Shown here: positions 1-9,646 of the stretch, piece after piece
How the letters are laid out: every line of letters starts with the position of its first letter
Numbering within the stretch: the first letter of the stretch is position 1
Assembly: GCF_014529535.1 (NCBI RefSeq)
Contig: NW_023503727.1
Coordinates: 1,736,001-1,800,000 of the forward strand
Reading direction: 5' to 3'
DNA from: Bradysia coprophila
Taxonomy: Eukaryota; Arthropoda; Insecta; Diptera; Sciaridae
Length of the DNA stretch: 64,000 nucleotides
Position numbers and translations under genes: made by a program
Notes under the pieces: generated by a model
Seen by the model: the letters and a program-made list of their open reading frames with translations, nothing else
Told to the model about the DNA's origin: nothing
Database searches by the model: none

Positions 1-457
1 TTAAACTGTCCAATTTTGGGCTTCCTAATTTTATAAACAATGTGTAGAGAGCTCCTTCACAATTGACCACTAAAGAAATACGTTTGTTAGAATCTACGGA
101 TCCACTAAATTGCAATTTTTTTCCTTCTAATATTCATACCAAGCTCTGGTAAGTCTTGCCCAGTGTGTCAAGTGAAAAGACAAAACAAGAATCTTCAGGT
201 GATTGCTTTTTGTTTCATGATTGATTTGAGCGCAGTTTTTTAAACGAGATATTTACTGATACGTTGATTTGTAGACATACCGCACATGACTTACTTGGTC
301 ATGGTTAGGAGATTCTATTCACATGCAAAGATGAAAGGACTTGATCGGAAACAGTAACTAATCTGCCCACGTTTTTCCTGGACTGCTTCTGCCTGGTTTT
401 ATTATGCCGTGTGATAGTGCAACAAAAGAACAACAACATCATTGACATAATAATGAC

Positions 458-463
458 TTTATT
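458..463 (-). terminator. Candidate polyadenylation signal of LRR copy 1
   Basis: An AATAAA hexamer on the minus strand lies about 110 nt downstream of the stop codon of the first LRR gene. The position suits an insect 3' end, but in AT-rich DNA the hexamer alone is weak evidence. The second LRR gene has no AATAAA at the matching distance. Confidence 0.3.
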
Positions 464-571
464 ATGTCATTGAACAACATAATCAATTAAATCAAAAGGC
501 TGTCTGTCTACCTTCTATAATTTAGTTACAATTTTTACGACCAAACATAACGGATAAAATTAAGAAGCAAG

Positions 572-2008
572 TCATTCCATCAGTAACACACCATCACTTG
601 AATATTTTACCCTTGGATCCGATGATGCATCTTGTTCACCGACCCCACGGTGATAACGGTTCGAATTGAAGAGTCGGTTTCGATTCACCAGCAAATACAT
701 CGCTCCACAGATTGCAATGACCATAAGAACCAGAAATAGAATGACTTTCACGACGAATAGGTCATCATTCGATTTGACGATTAAATGGATGAGGTTACCA
801 TTCAAGTCGTTTTGCATCTCGGTCTTTTGAACGGTTGAATACTCATCGATGTATGCTTCTGACGACGACGAGGCTTCACAGTTAATTCCCCGAATGTTCG
901 ATTTACGTGATTGGGTCGATAAAGGGTCGACGGCAAGACGAATTTTATCCCAGTTGACGAGTCCGAAAAAGTACTTTAAATACGAGCAGTTGAATGGATT
1001 GTTTTTGATGTCCAGTAGCACTAAGCTAGGAAATATTGCATTTCGGAATCCATTCAAATGTTGCAACCGATTTTGACTTAGATAAAGTGACCGTAGATCA
1101 TGCACGATGGGAAAGAACAGATCGAAATCGAACTCGGTTAACTGGTTGTCGGACACATCCAGCGAAATCAACTTTTGCTGATACGAAAATGTGCCCAGTT
1201 CGATGCTTGAGATGTTCGTTCCCCGTAAGGACAAATATTCTACGTTGGCCAATTGCGAAAAGATACCAACGTGCAGATTGCCGATGGGATTGGAAGCTAG
1301 GTCTAGGTGCGTCAATGCCGTCATCTTATCGAACTGTCCGTCCCCTAAAGACGACAAATTATTGTTCGACAAATTCAACTTCAACAAATTCGCCAATTTA
1401 TCAAAAACATTCTTTTCTACAAACGATAAATGGTTGTATGATAGATCCAACTCCTGTAATTTCGGGTGATCGAGGCAAATTGGTTCTATGCGATCGAGTT
1501 GATTGTTCGACAAATTAAGCGTTTGAAGACTGGTTACATTCTCAAAAGTTAGTGGGTCGATGCGTTTTATAGCGTTTTTGGAGAAGTCTACGTTGGCAAT
1601 CTGCGTTGCATTGACGAAAAGTTTCGGTGGAAGTTCGGTCAGTCGATTGTTGCTCGCCATCAATTTTTCCAGTATAGTGAAATTCGACAACACTTTTGGT
1701 TGCAGTGTGTATAATTCGACATCGGTTATGTTGAGTGACTTGGTTTTGTAAAACATTGAAATAAAGCTGCTGAGGATATCAGTAAATTTACAATTAACGA
1801 AACTAATATGTCCGTAAAATAAGATAAACCAATTTTGATACATCGTTTTGTCGTCGCTATAATTTACACTACACTTGAAGGTAAGATAAAGGTAAACATT
1901 ACGACCATCGTAATTAAGATCCCAGCTACTAATATGCTCGTACTTAATTGTAGCAAATCCCACCGAACACAAAATGCAGAAGAAGAAAATCGAAACTAAT
2001 TTAGCCAT
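572..2008 (-). CDS. Leucine-rich-repeat type I membrane protein, copy 1
   Basis: Intact 478-residue single-exon reading frame. Residues 1-19 form a signal peptide (hydrophobic FFFCIL core, cut near GFA). About ten LRRs of the LxxLxLSxNxL type run from residue 114 to 341, for example LQTLNLSNNQL at 161 and LQELDLSYNHL at 184. A cysteine cap follows (NPFNCSYLKYFFGLVNW, second Cys near 377). A transmembrane helix lies at about 419-441 (VVKVILFLVLMVIAICGAMY) and a short ~36-residue cytoplasmic tail ends in GVLLME. There are several N-glycosylation sequons (NFT, NVT, NLS). The protein is therefore predicted to sit at the cell surface with the LRR domain outside. Such proteins act in adhesion or recognition, but the ligand cannot be read here. 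No signalling domain (TIR, kinase) is present, so it is not a Toll receptor. The ATG directly precedes the signal peptide. A close paralogue lies at 9647-11086. Confidence 0.9.
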   Translation of the reverse strand: MAKLVSIFFFCILCSVGFATIKYEHISSWDLNYDGRNVYLYLTFKCSVNYSDDKTMYQNWFILFYGHISFVNCKFTDILSSFISMFYKTKSLNITDVELYTLQPKVLSNFTILEKLMASNNRLTELPPKLFVNATQIANVDFSKNAIKRIDPLTFENVTSLQTLNLSNNQLDRIEPICLDHPKLQELDLSYNHLSFVEKNVFDKLANLLKLNLSNNNLSSLGDGQFDKMTALTHLDLASNPIGNLHVGIFSQLANVEYLSLRGTNISSIELGTFSYQQKLISLDVSDNQLTEFDFDLFFPIVHDLRSLYLSQNRLQHLNGFRNAIFPSLVLLDIKNNPFNCSYLKYFFGLVNWDKIRLAVDPLSTQSRKSNIRGINCEASSSSEAYIDEYSTVQKTEMQNDLNGNLIHLIVKSNDDLFVVKVILFLVLMVIAICGAMYLLVNRNRLFNSNRYHRGVGEQDASSDPRVKYSSDGVLLME

Positions 2009-2400
2009 AATTTGACGCTGACAGCACTAGCAAAGTCAATTCAACAAAATGAGAAATCGACAAAATCTGTTAAGCACTCTCCGCCGTCTAGTGACCCATT
2101 GGTTAATATTTCAATAGAAATTTAACTTTGTATTTCAATCCGTGGTAGTGAGATGCTCTTCTCGTTCGTTCTTTGTTTATACTCGTTGTTTGCCACAACA
2201 ATTTCAAGTGATACGTAACAGAAATTGAATTGAATCTGTAATCTCTGCTATGTCTTCCATAAAAATTGTCAAACTTAAATATGTACATTAATGATACGCC
2301 GTTCCAATAAGTAATTGTAGTCAAATATGATATGGACCAACGCACTTCAAGCATTGGTGCCTCGAGTGACAGCTGCCAAATACTATGTTGTGTGTAGAAT
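2009..2400 (-). promoter_or_regulatory. Conserved 5' flank of LRR copy 1
   Basis: The ~390 bp upstream of the start codon are closely similar to 11087-11455, upstream of the second LRR gene. Shared blocks include the run around 2160-2350 with its matching short open frame. Similarity ends near 2385-2400, which marks the 5' edge of the duplicated unit. It presumably holds the 5' UTR and promoter, but no TATA box or initiator can be assigned with confidence. Confidence 0.5.
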
Positions 2401-2410
2401 TTTACAATGA

Positions 2411-2510
2411 ATGTACAAACCAGGTCTGTCCATACAAGCCGTATGAAATAGCGATTTCATACAAACAAACTCACCGTTCAATGAAACTCATTGAGAGGTG
2501 AGTTTCTGTT
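2411..2510. repeat. Foldback repeat related to 8846-8980
   Basis: The stretch containing GCGATTTCATACAAACAAAC, ACTCACC and GAGAGGTGAGTTT matches, in opposite orientation, the hairpin at 8846-8990, including the flanking GTACAAACCAGGT. It lies just outside the duplicated LRR unit. It is a diverged or partial copy of a small inverted-repeat element. Confidence 0.5.
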
Positions 2511-2542
2511 GCGTTGCTCTGTTGCACAAAACGTTGTTTGAA

Positions 2543-2732
2543 ACCAAGGCTGTATACTTTGAAGAGGTCACGCAGATGCAGATACGCGGTTTACACACCA
2601 CGTTTCATACAAAAAATTCAACACGCCATACAAATTCAATTTTGGTGATTTTGTTTGTATGGAAAAGGTGTGTTCCCGCGTATCTAATAAAATGGCGATC
2701 TGCGTGACCTCCCCAAAGTATACGGCCTTGGT
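2543..2732. mobile_element. Small inverted-repeat element (MITE-like)
   Basis: The ends are inverted copies of one another over ~37 bp: ACCAAGGCTGTATACTTTG at the left and the complement of CAAAGTATACGGCCTTGGT at the right, both continuing into GAGGTCACGCAGAT-type sequence. No transposase is present. I see no clear target-site duplication, so the class is not assigned. Confidence 0.6.
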
Positions 2733-3271
2733 ACGAATCTCGGTGCAAAGTACTTTAATAGGCTCACGATGTGTATTATGATACACGGCCCTCGTCATAA
2801 TCAACTATTTCATTACGAAAACTTTTAGTTAGTTAAAACGGCTTGAGAATTTTCAATTTTTTGGGAATTTCGGGAATTCCCGAATAATAGGCTCGGCCAT
2901 CAACGGGTTTATTCAAACGTTGATGGAGTGCATGATTTGTATTTTCGTATTTCCTTTCATTTATGGGAATGGAATCATGCCCGCACGTTAGTTAGCGGGC
3001 GTGACGCAAGTCCACTACCAAAAATGTTTTTTAAAAAAAATTTTGGGGACGGCGGAGCATATTTACAGCAACTTTTTGACTTCTCCCCCTTAACTCCAAC
3101 GACCCCCACATTCCGACTAGGATATCTGGAATCTAGGAATCCATACGAGTTCAACGAGCTATCACACGTTACTGCAGCTTCAAAATTGGCCGAGATATTG
3201 AACTTCGAAATATTGATGTTTGTATGAAAATAAGCAAAATTTCGTTTTTTCAGATGACTGAAATCGCCTAC
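2733..3271. other. Non-coding spacer
   Basis: I see no gene here. A short hairpin (CCATCAACG / CGTTGATGG) lies near 2897-2926. The one ~99-codon open frame on the plus strand has no recognisable domain and no matching signals, and I treat it as chance. Confidence 0.5.
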
Positions 3272-3310
3272 GTTAGTTAGTTAGTTACTTAGTTAGTTAC
3301 TTAGTTAGTT
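3272..3310. repeat. GTTA-type simple repeat
   Basis: GTTAGTTAGTTAGTTACTTA-like tetranucleotide repeat of about ten units with C-for-G variants. Confidence 0.8.
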
Positions 3311-3586
3311 CCAGGATTCCGGGATCCAGGAACTCCTAAACGTTTCTATAGATTTTCCTGAAATTTTGGTTATAGGCTAATAATGGCCCAAAAATAAGAA
3401 TGGAATTTTCAAAAGTTGGAAAAAGCTCATATCTTGGGAGCTAGGGCTTCCGGAAGTCTCCATACAAATGCCATATAAAAGCCAATTTGTATATGTGTGT
3501 GTGTGTTTTGTATATTTTGGCACATGAAATTGATGGCCATGTGTGTGGTTTTGGGATGTGTTTCTTGTTGGAAATTGTGTGGTATG

Positions 3587-5306
3587 GTTGGGCAGCGGGA
3601 AAAATTTGGTCACTTTTCGTGCATGTTGGGCAGCGGGAAAAATTTGGTCACTTTCGGTGAATGTTGGGCAGCGGGAAAAATTTGGTCACTTTCGGTGAAT
3701 GTTGGGCAGCGGGAAAAATTTGGTCACTTTTGGTGTATGTTGGGCAGCGGGAAAAATTTGATCACTTTTGGTATATGTTGGGCAACGGGAAAAATTTGGT
3801 CACTTTTCGTGCATGTTGGGCAGCGGGAAAAATTTGGTCACTTTCGGTGAATGTTGGGCAGCGGGAAAAATTTGGTCACTTTCGGTGAATGTTGGGCAGC
3901 GGGAAAAATTTGGTCACTTTTGGTGTATGTTGGGCAGCGGGAAAAATTTGATCACTTTTGGTGTATGTTGGGCAACGGGAAAAATTTGGTCACTTTTCGT
4001 GCATGTTGGGCAGCGGGAAAAATTTGGTCACTTTCGGTGAATGTTGGGCAGCGGGAAAAATTTGGTCACTTTCGGTGAATGTTGGGCAGCGGGAAAAATT
4101 TGGTCACTTTTCGTGCATGTTGGGCAGCGGGAAAAATTTGGTCACTTTCGGTGAATGTTGGGCAGCGGGAAAAATTTGGTCACTTTCGGTGAATGTTGGG
4201 CAGCGGGAAAAATTTGGTCACTTTTGGTGTATGTTGGGCAGCGGGAAAAATTTGATCACTTTTGGTATATGTTGGGCAACGGGAAAAATTTGGTCACTTT
4301 TCGTGCATGTTGGGCAGCGGGAAAAATTTGGTCACTTTCGGTGAATGTTGGGCAGCGGGAAAAATTTGGTCACTTTCGGTGAATGTTGGGCAGCGGGAAA
4401 AATTTGGTCACTTTTGGTGTATGTTGGGCAGCGGGAAAAATTTGATCACTTTTGGTGTATGTTGGGCAACGGGAAAAATTTGGTCACTTTTCGTGCATGT
4501 TGGGCAGCGGGAAAAATTTGGTCACTTTCGGTGAATGTTGGGCAGCGGGAAAAATTTGGTCACTTTTCGTGCATGTTGGGCAGCGGGAAAAATTTGGTCA
4601 CTTTCGGTGAATGTTGGGCAGCGGGAAAAATTTGGTCACTTTCGGTGAATGTTGGGCAGCGGGAAAAATTTGGTCACTTTTGGTGTATGTTGGGCAGCGG
4701 GAAAAATTTGATCACTTTTGGTATATGTTGGGCAACGGGAAAAATTTGGTCACTTTTCGTGCATGTTGGGCAGCGGGAAAAATTTGGTCACTTTCGGTGA
4801 ATGTTGGGCAGCGGGAAAAATTTGGTCACTTTCGGTGAATGTTGGGCAGCGGGAAAAATTTGGTCACTTTTGGTGTATGTTGGGCAGCGGGAAAAATTTG
4901 ATCACTTTTGGTGTATGTTGGGCAACGGGAAAAATTTGGTCACTTTTCGTGCATGTTGGGCAGCGGGAAAAATTTGGTCACTTTCGGTGAATGTTGGGCA
5001 GCGGGAAAAATTTGGTCACTTTCGGTGAATGTTGGGCAGCGGGAAAAATTTGGTCACTTTTGGTGTATGTTGGGCAGCGGGAAAAATTTGATCACTTTTG
5101 GTGTATGTTGGGCAACGGGAAAAATTTGGTCACTTTTCGTGCATGTTGGGCAGCGGGAAAAATTTGGTCACTTTCGGTGAATGTTGGGCAGCGGGAAAAA
5201 TTTGGTCACTTTCGGTGAATGTTGGGCAGCGGGAAAAATTTGGTCACTTTTGGTGTATGTTGGGCAGCGGGAAAAATTTGATCACTTTTGGTGTATGTTG
5301 GGCAAC
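3587..5306. repeat. 38-bp minisatellite with 190-bp higher-order repeat
   Basis: Forty-five full 38-bp monomers plus ten bases of a forty-sixth. Each monomer reads GTTGGGCAGCGGGAAAAAT followed by TTGGTCACTTT and a variable end. Variants by end are a (TCGTGCAT), b (CGGTGAAT), c (TGGTGTAT) and d (GATCACTTT with TGGTATAT or TGGTGTAT). The monomer after each d carries GGCAACGGG instead of GGCAGCGGG. The order is a-b-b-c-d (190 bp), with two shortened units near 3997-4110 and 4497-4572. Because 38 is not a multiple of three, all overlapping open frames here come from the repeat. I do not annotate them as genes. Confidence 0.95.
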
Positions 5307-5317
5307 ATGACGTATAT

Positions 5318-5637
5318 ACAGTTATATTGACACCTATATATATCTATATTAACCTATATATAGCTATATTAACCTATATATAGCTATATTGACCTATATA
5401 TAGCTATATTAACCTATATATAACTATATTGACATATATATAGCTATATTGACCTATATATAACTATATTAACCTATATATAACTATATTGACATATATA
5501 TAGCTATATTAAACTATATATATCTATGTTGACCTATATATAGTTAGTATATGACTATATTGACCTATATATAGTTATTATATAGCTACATTGACCTATA
5601 TATTGTTATTATATGGCTATATTGACATATATATACC
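5318..5637. repeat. 20-bp TA-rich tandem satellite, left part
   Basis: Tandem CCTATATATAGCTATATTGA-type units with 20-bp period and substitutions (AA for GA, AACT for AGCT). The array continues after the inserted element at 5638-7313. Confidence 0.9.
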
Positions 5638-5980
5638 TAGAGGTGTGCGCCGATCTTAAAATAGTCGGCGGCGGTGCGCCGACTGGTAAGGGATCGGCGG
5701 CGGCGCGCCGGAAGAAATTTATAGTCGGCGGCGGTGCGCCGATCGGCGCGCCGATAAATTTACAAAAAATCTAAACTTTCGAAAATAATGCAAAAACATT
5801 TGAAAAAGCGTGCGCAATTATTTTTCCGAACACTGAAATCTTACTATCTTGTAATCTGAAGTATCAACCACTTATACAAGGGGAATCAACTGAGGCGTAT
5901 CTCACCTTTTATATTGTGTACAATGTACAATCACCTATTATTTTGAAAACATCTAATTTAATGAATCCAAGAATGATTAA

Positions 5981-6111
5981 TGAGTTTGCGTAAATGACAT
6001 GTAAGCTATAAGTCAAATTATAATTTGGAAATTTTAAGTCACATCTTCATACCAGATGTTCTGCAGGCTTCTTATTTCCAACTTATAATTTATGTCATTT
6101 ACGCAAACTCA
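5981..6111. mobile_element. MITE nested in the hAT-like element
   Basis: A 131-bp element with 20-bp perfect terminal inverted repeats (TGAGTTTGCGTAAATGACAT and its complement). No target duplication is obvious. It probably inserted into the larger element. Confidence 0.7.
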
Positions 6112-6589
6112 CTACTATTATCTTTCGATTTATGCAATAACCGTTCCCGTTGCCTTTAGTCCATCTTCGATGAAGGAGTGAGATCGTAGTAGAAGGTTTT
6201 CGCAAATAAGAGATTTAGATAAACTTAAATTTATAAGTAATAAGTGCATAGACTACGCCAAAATGATTTTTTTCCCAAATTTTTTAAATAAAGCAGCTAA
6301 AAATTGAAAATAAAGATACCCGTGTCTCGTCTTTTTGACGAAAAAACTTGAAACCGGAAAGATTTTCCACTTTATAAATTCCTAAAACACGTGATTTGCG
6401 CCATTTTCCACCCAAATTCCACATAAGGTCTTAAGTTTGCCACTTTACAATTACAGTAGTTTTGACTGATTCACTGAATTTTGTTCTCCTTCTTCTTCCT
6501 CTTATATGCACAGAAAATAGAGTAACGAACCCAAGAGTTCACGTTAAGTGAGGATACAGAAAAGACAAATGCTGTTTCGACCTCGGGTA

Positions 6590-6850
6590 TCGATGGCGGT
6601 CTCGGGCCAGCGTGATCTGACCATCCTCAGTAGTATCCATCGATACCCTTCCCAAGACAGCAGCAAACTTTTTCTTTGGACTAGTATTTATATGGCGACC
6701 ATATAAAAGACGAGCTATAGGTAGACCACCAGAGAGATGGACAAACGGAATTAAGAATATTGCAGGTACAAACTGGCAGCAAATGGCAATGGATAGCAGT
6801 GGATAGAAACAGGCTGAAAAAGAAGAAGAAGAAGTATTTAAAAATATGCA
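6590..6850 (+). pseudogene. Remnant of a non-LTR retrotransposon reverse transcriptase C-terminus
   Basis: From 6693 the plus strand reads WRPYKRRAIGRPPERW, then TNGIKNIAGTNWQQMAMDSS, then a stop at 6804-6806 and KQAEK. This matches the conserved end of insect LINE reverse transcriptase ORFs (R-G-R-P-P-x-R-W followed by I-A-G-x-x-W and a D-R-x-x-W-K-x-x-E pattern). The stop falls where a Trp codon is usual, and upstream sequence (near WRSRASVI) is degraded and out of frame. It is a dead fragment carried inside the hAT-like element. Confidence 0.7.
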
Positions 6851-7313
6851 TAAAACACTTGCCATCTACTGATAGAAATAGGATACGATATAGAAAGCTA
6901 CTTCGAAGATAACCCTATCGTAGCATCAGAAACAAAATCACCGTCGTACAGTGCAAGTAAGAAGAAAAACCCAAAGTTTCAACAAAAAATTTTTAACAAA
7001 AAACTCCTTTCTACGCATATAGAAACATAGCAGCATATAGAAACCTGACTTATAAATTAAGAGCGATAAACATTTGCTAAAACCTTGTACATGTACTCAG
7101 GCACACACTTTTGTATAGATTTTTCAATTTAAGTTTATATTTATTGTCGCCCATTAAAATTTCTGAAAGCACTAAACGTATAAAATTTCGGCGCGACGAA
7201 AATACAATCGGCGGCGGCGGCGGCGTGAGCTATTATTTTTCGGCGGCGGCGCGCCGAAAATTTAGCAAAAAATCGGCGGCGCGCCGGCGTAAAATCGGCG
7301 GTGCACACCTCTA

Positions 7314-7855
7314 TATATACCTATATTAACCTATATGTAGCTATATTGACCTATATATAGCTATATTTACCTATATTTACCTATATATAGCTATGTTGAC
7401 CTATATATAGTTAGTATATGACTATATTGACATATATATAGTTATTATATAGCTACATTGACCTATATATTGTTATTATATGACTATATTGACATATATA
7501 TACCTATATTGACCTATATGTAGCTATATTGACCAATATATAGCTATATTTACCTATATTTACCTATATATAGCTATGTTGACCTATATATAGTTAGTAT
7601 ATGACTATATTGACCTATATATAGTTATTATATAGCTACATTGACCTATATATAGTTATTATATGACTATATTGACATATATATACCTATATTGACCTAT
7701 ATGTACCTATATTGACCTATATTAACCTATATATAGCTATATTGACCTATATACCTATAGTTACTATATAGCAATATTGACCTATATATGGTTAGTATAT
7801 GACTATATTGACATATATAGTTACATTGACCTATATATAGTTAGTATATAGCTAA
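7314..7855. repeat. 20-bp TA-rich tandem satellite, right part
   Basis: Continuation of the 5318-5637 array. It also shows a longer period built from CTATATATAGTTATTATATGAC and ACATATATATACC blocks. Seen together, the array was ~860 bp before the hAT-like insertion. Confidence 0.85.
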
Positions 7856-8045
7856 AATTTTTTTTTTTTAATTTTGAAAATTTTTCAAAATTTGAAAAAT
7901 TTTTCAAAATTTTAAAAATTTTAAAAATTTTGCAAAAATTTCAAAAATTGTCAAAACTTTTCAAAAATTTCAAAAATTTTCAAAATTTCCAAATTTTATC
8001 AAATTTTTTAAATTTATCAAATTTTTCAAATTTTTCACATTTTTC
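7856..8045. repeat. AAATTTTTC simple-sequence tract
   Basis: Low-complexity DNA of short AAATTTTTCAAAATTT-type blocks. It is close to self-complementary, so it can pair with itself at many offsets. No gene is seen. Confidence 0.8.
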
Positions 8046-8074
8046 AATCTACTAATTCTTTCAAAAGAACTGAT

Positions 8075-8515
8075 ATCAGTCAAAAACACTCAAAAGAGTA
8101 AAAGTGACGCAAGTCCCTGTGCATACTTCCAAAACAACTGATATCGCTGGAGGTGACGCATTCTCCGCTTGTACGCAAAAACTGTAACAGCAAAAATTTG
8201 ACCAAAGAAATTCTAGAAACAAAATTTTACCAAAAAAAATTTTGCGTCACAAGTGGCAGATGTTGAGGAAAGTACTTTTAAGAAATTTTTTAAAATAGGC
8301 AAGAATATTTCCTAATACGTCCGAACCATCTGCCACTTTGTGACGCAAAATTTTTTTTGGTAAAATTTTGTTTCTAGAATTTCTTTGGTCAAATTTTTGC
8401 TGTTACAGTTTTTGCGTACAAGCGGAGAATGCATCACCTCCAACGATATCAGTTGTTTTGGAAGTATGCACAGGGACTTGCGTCACTTTTACTCTTTTGA
8501 GTGTTTTTGACTGAT
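8075..8515. mobile_element. Foldback element, arms ~188 bp
   Basis: Left arm 8075-8262 (ATCAGTCAAAAACACTC...) is the near-perfect inverted complement of 8328-8515 (...GAGTGTTTTTGACTGAT). The ~65-bp loop is unique. A single strand would fold into a long hairpin. No protein is encoded and I see no clear target duplication. Confidence 0.85.
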
Positions 8516-8556
8516 TTACGTACGTTCCATCATTTCCAATGAACGTCAACATAAGG

Positions 8557-8845
8557 TCACACCCGCCCTGAACAAAAATAAAGTTTTACCGAAATGCACC
8601 CAAAAATTGATCGCTGTTCTGAATAGAGGGACCCTTGGGGAGTTCAAAACGATGGTCCGTTAAGCTGGACCAGATGCTTCCCCAGCCCATACAATTTTTT
8701 CCTTAGTTGTATGGGTGTGGGGAAGCATCTGGTCCAGCTTAACGGACCATCGTTTTGAACTCCCCTAGGGTCCCTCTATTCAGAACAGCGATCAATTTTT
8801 GGGTGCATTTCGGTAAAACTTTATTTTTGTTCAGGGGGGGTGTGA
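8557..8845. mobile_element. Foldback element, arms ~138 bp
   Basis: CACACC..CCTGAACAAAAATAA at the left is inverted at the right (TTATTTTTGTTCAGG..GGTGTG). The arms meet at CCCATACAA / TTGTATGGG with a loop of about 12 bp. It lies directly between two other foldbacks (8075-8515 and 8846-8980). Confidence 0.85.
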
Positions 8846-8980
8846 GGTATGGTCGAATGTCAAATTTTGTATGGAACGGAGGACATAACGATTTCATATA
8901 AACAAACTCACCTCTCATGAGAGGTGAGTTTTTTTATATGAAATCGCCATGTCCTCCGGTTTGTACGAACAGACCATACC
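8846..8980. mobile_element. GGTATGGTC foldback (MITE)
   Basis: Ends are GGTATGGTC and its complement GACCATACC. Inside, GGAGGACATAACGATTTCAT pairs with ATGAAATCGCCATGTCCTCC, and the apex is ACTCACCTCTCATGAGAGGTGAGT. The GGTATGGTC plus GGAGGACATAA combination recurs in the MITE cluster at 47288-48037, which suggests related families. Confidence 0.75.
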
Positions 8981-9646
8981 TGGTTTGTACATTGATTGAT
9001 CATTTCATCTATAGCTTTTCGGCATTTTGCTTTCGCCGCTTCACAATCTGGTCATCGCAACGACTTGCACCACAGCCCTGCTACTACCATGAACATACAA
9101 AATATTCGAAGTCTGATGCAATCACAGTAACACTGCGTTTCTTTTGTATAGATGGATAGATGACTTCGATGTGTGAGTTAAAACATACAATACAAACAAT
9201 CGTAAGCGGTAGCTCTTATCACTAAAGCCTCCAAATTTGACACTTGTCAAATCAGTGTTCATGCTAGCAGTGCTGTGCTTGCACCAATAAGAATATCAAT
9301 TCGCTTTTATTCTATGACCTTAGGCGTCATAAGAATAACTGGCACCATAAGTTGAGAGACATGTAATATCAAACGGCTTCTTGGGAGAGTTGAGGTCATG
9401 GTTGTAGTTATAGGTCAACAGTTAAATAGAATACTATGACAGGATTGAGATCCATTATCCATTTTTTGAATGTTTTACCGTGACTGCTTCTGCGTGGTTT
9501 TGCAATATGGCGTGTGAGAGTTCAACAAAAAAACAACAGAATGAAGTGAATCAACTGACATGAACTGTTTGTCTACTTTCGATAATTAGGTTACAATTTT
9601 TGTTACATGTCCATGTCCAAGCACAACGTAAAAATGAAGAAGGAAG
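8981..9646. other. 3' flank of LRR copy 2
   Basis: The part from about 9480 resembles 370-570 downstream of LRR copy 1 (shared CTGCTTCTGC..TGGTTTT and GTGTGA.AGT.CAAC), so it belongs to the duplicated unit. The rest shows no gene that I can support. Confidence 0.5.

Larger units (their letters stand above)
5638..7313. mobile_element. hAT-like non-autonomous transposon
   Basis: The ends are TAGAGGTGTGCGCCG at the left and the complement TAGAGGTGTGCACCG at the right. The 8 bp outside each end are identical (TATATACC at 5630-5637 and 7314-7321), as expected for hAT superfamily insertion, though the flanks are TA-repeat DNA. Both ends carry GC-rich subterminal stretches built from CGGCGGCGG and GCGCCG, in sharp contrast to the AT-rich host satellite. 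No transposase frame is present. The element contains a smaller MITE (5981-6111) and a degraded LINE fragment. Confidence 0.85.

Noticed and set aside
849..1751. Several plus-strand frames opposite the first LRR gene (and matching ones at 9921-10892)
   Set aside because: They are antisense shadows of the LRR genes; the minus-strand proteins have clear domains.
3587..5306. CRISPR-like direct repeats
   Set aside because: There are no unique spacers; monomers are directly abutting, and the window is eukaryotic.
3497..5310. Overlapping open frames of 70-151 codons with GREKFGHF / GSGKNLVTF repeats
   Set aside because: They come only from the 38-bp minisatellite, whose length is not a multiple of three, so the same peptide appears in all frames. 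No gene signals surround them.
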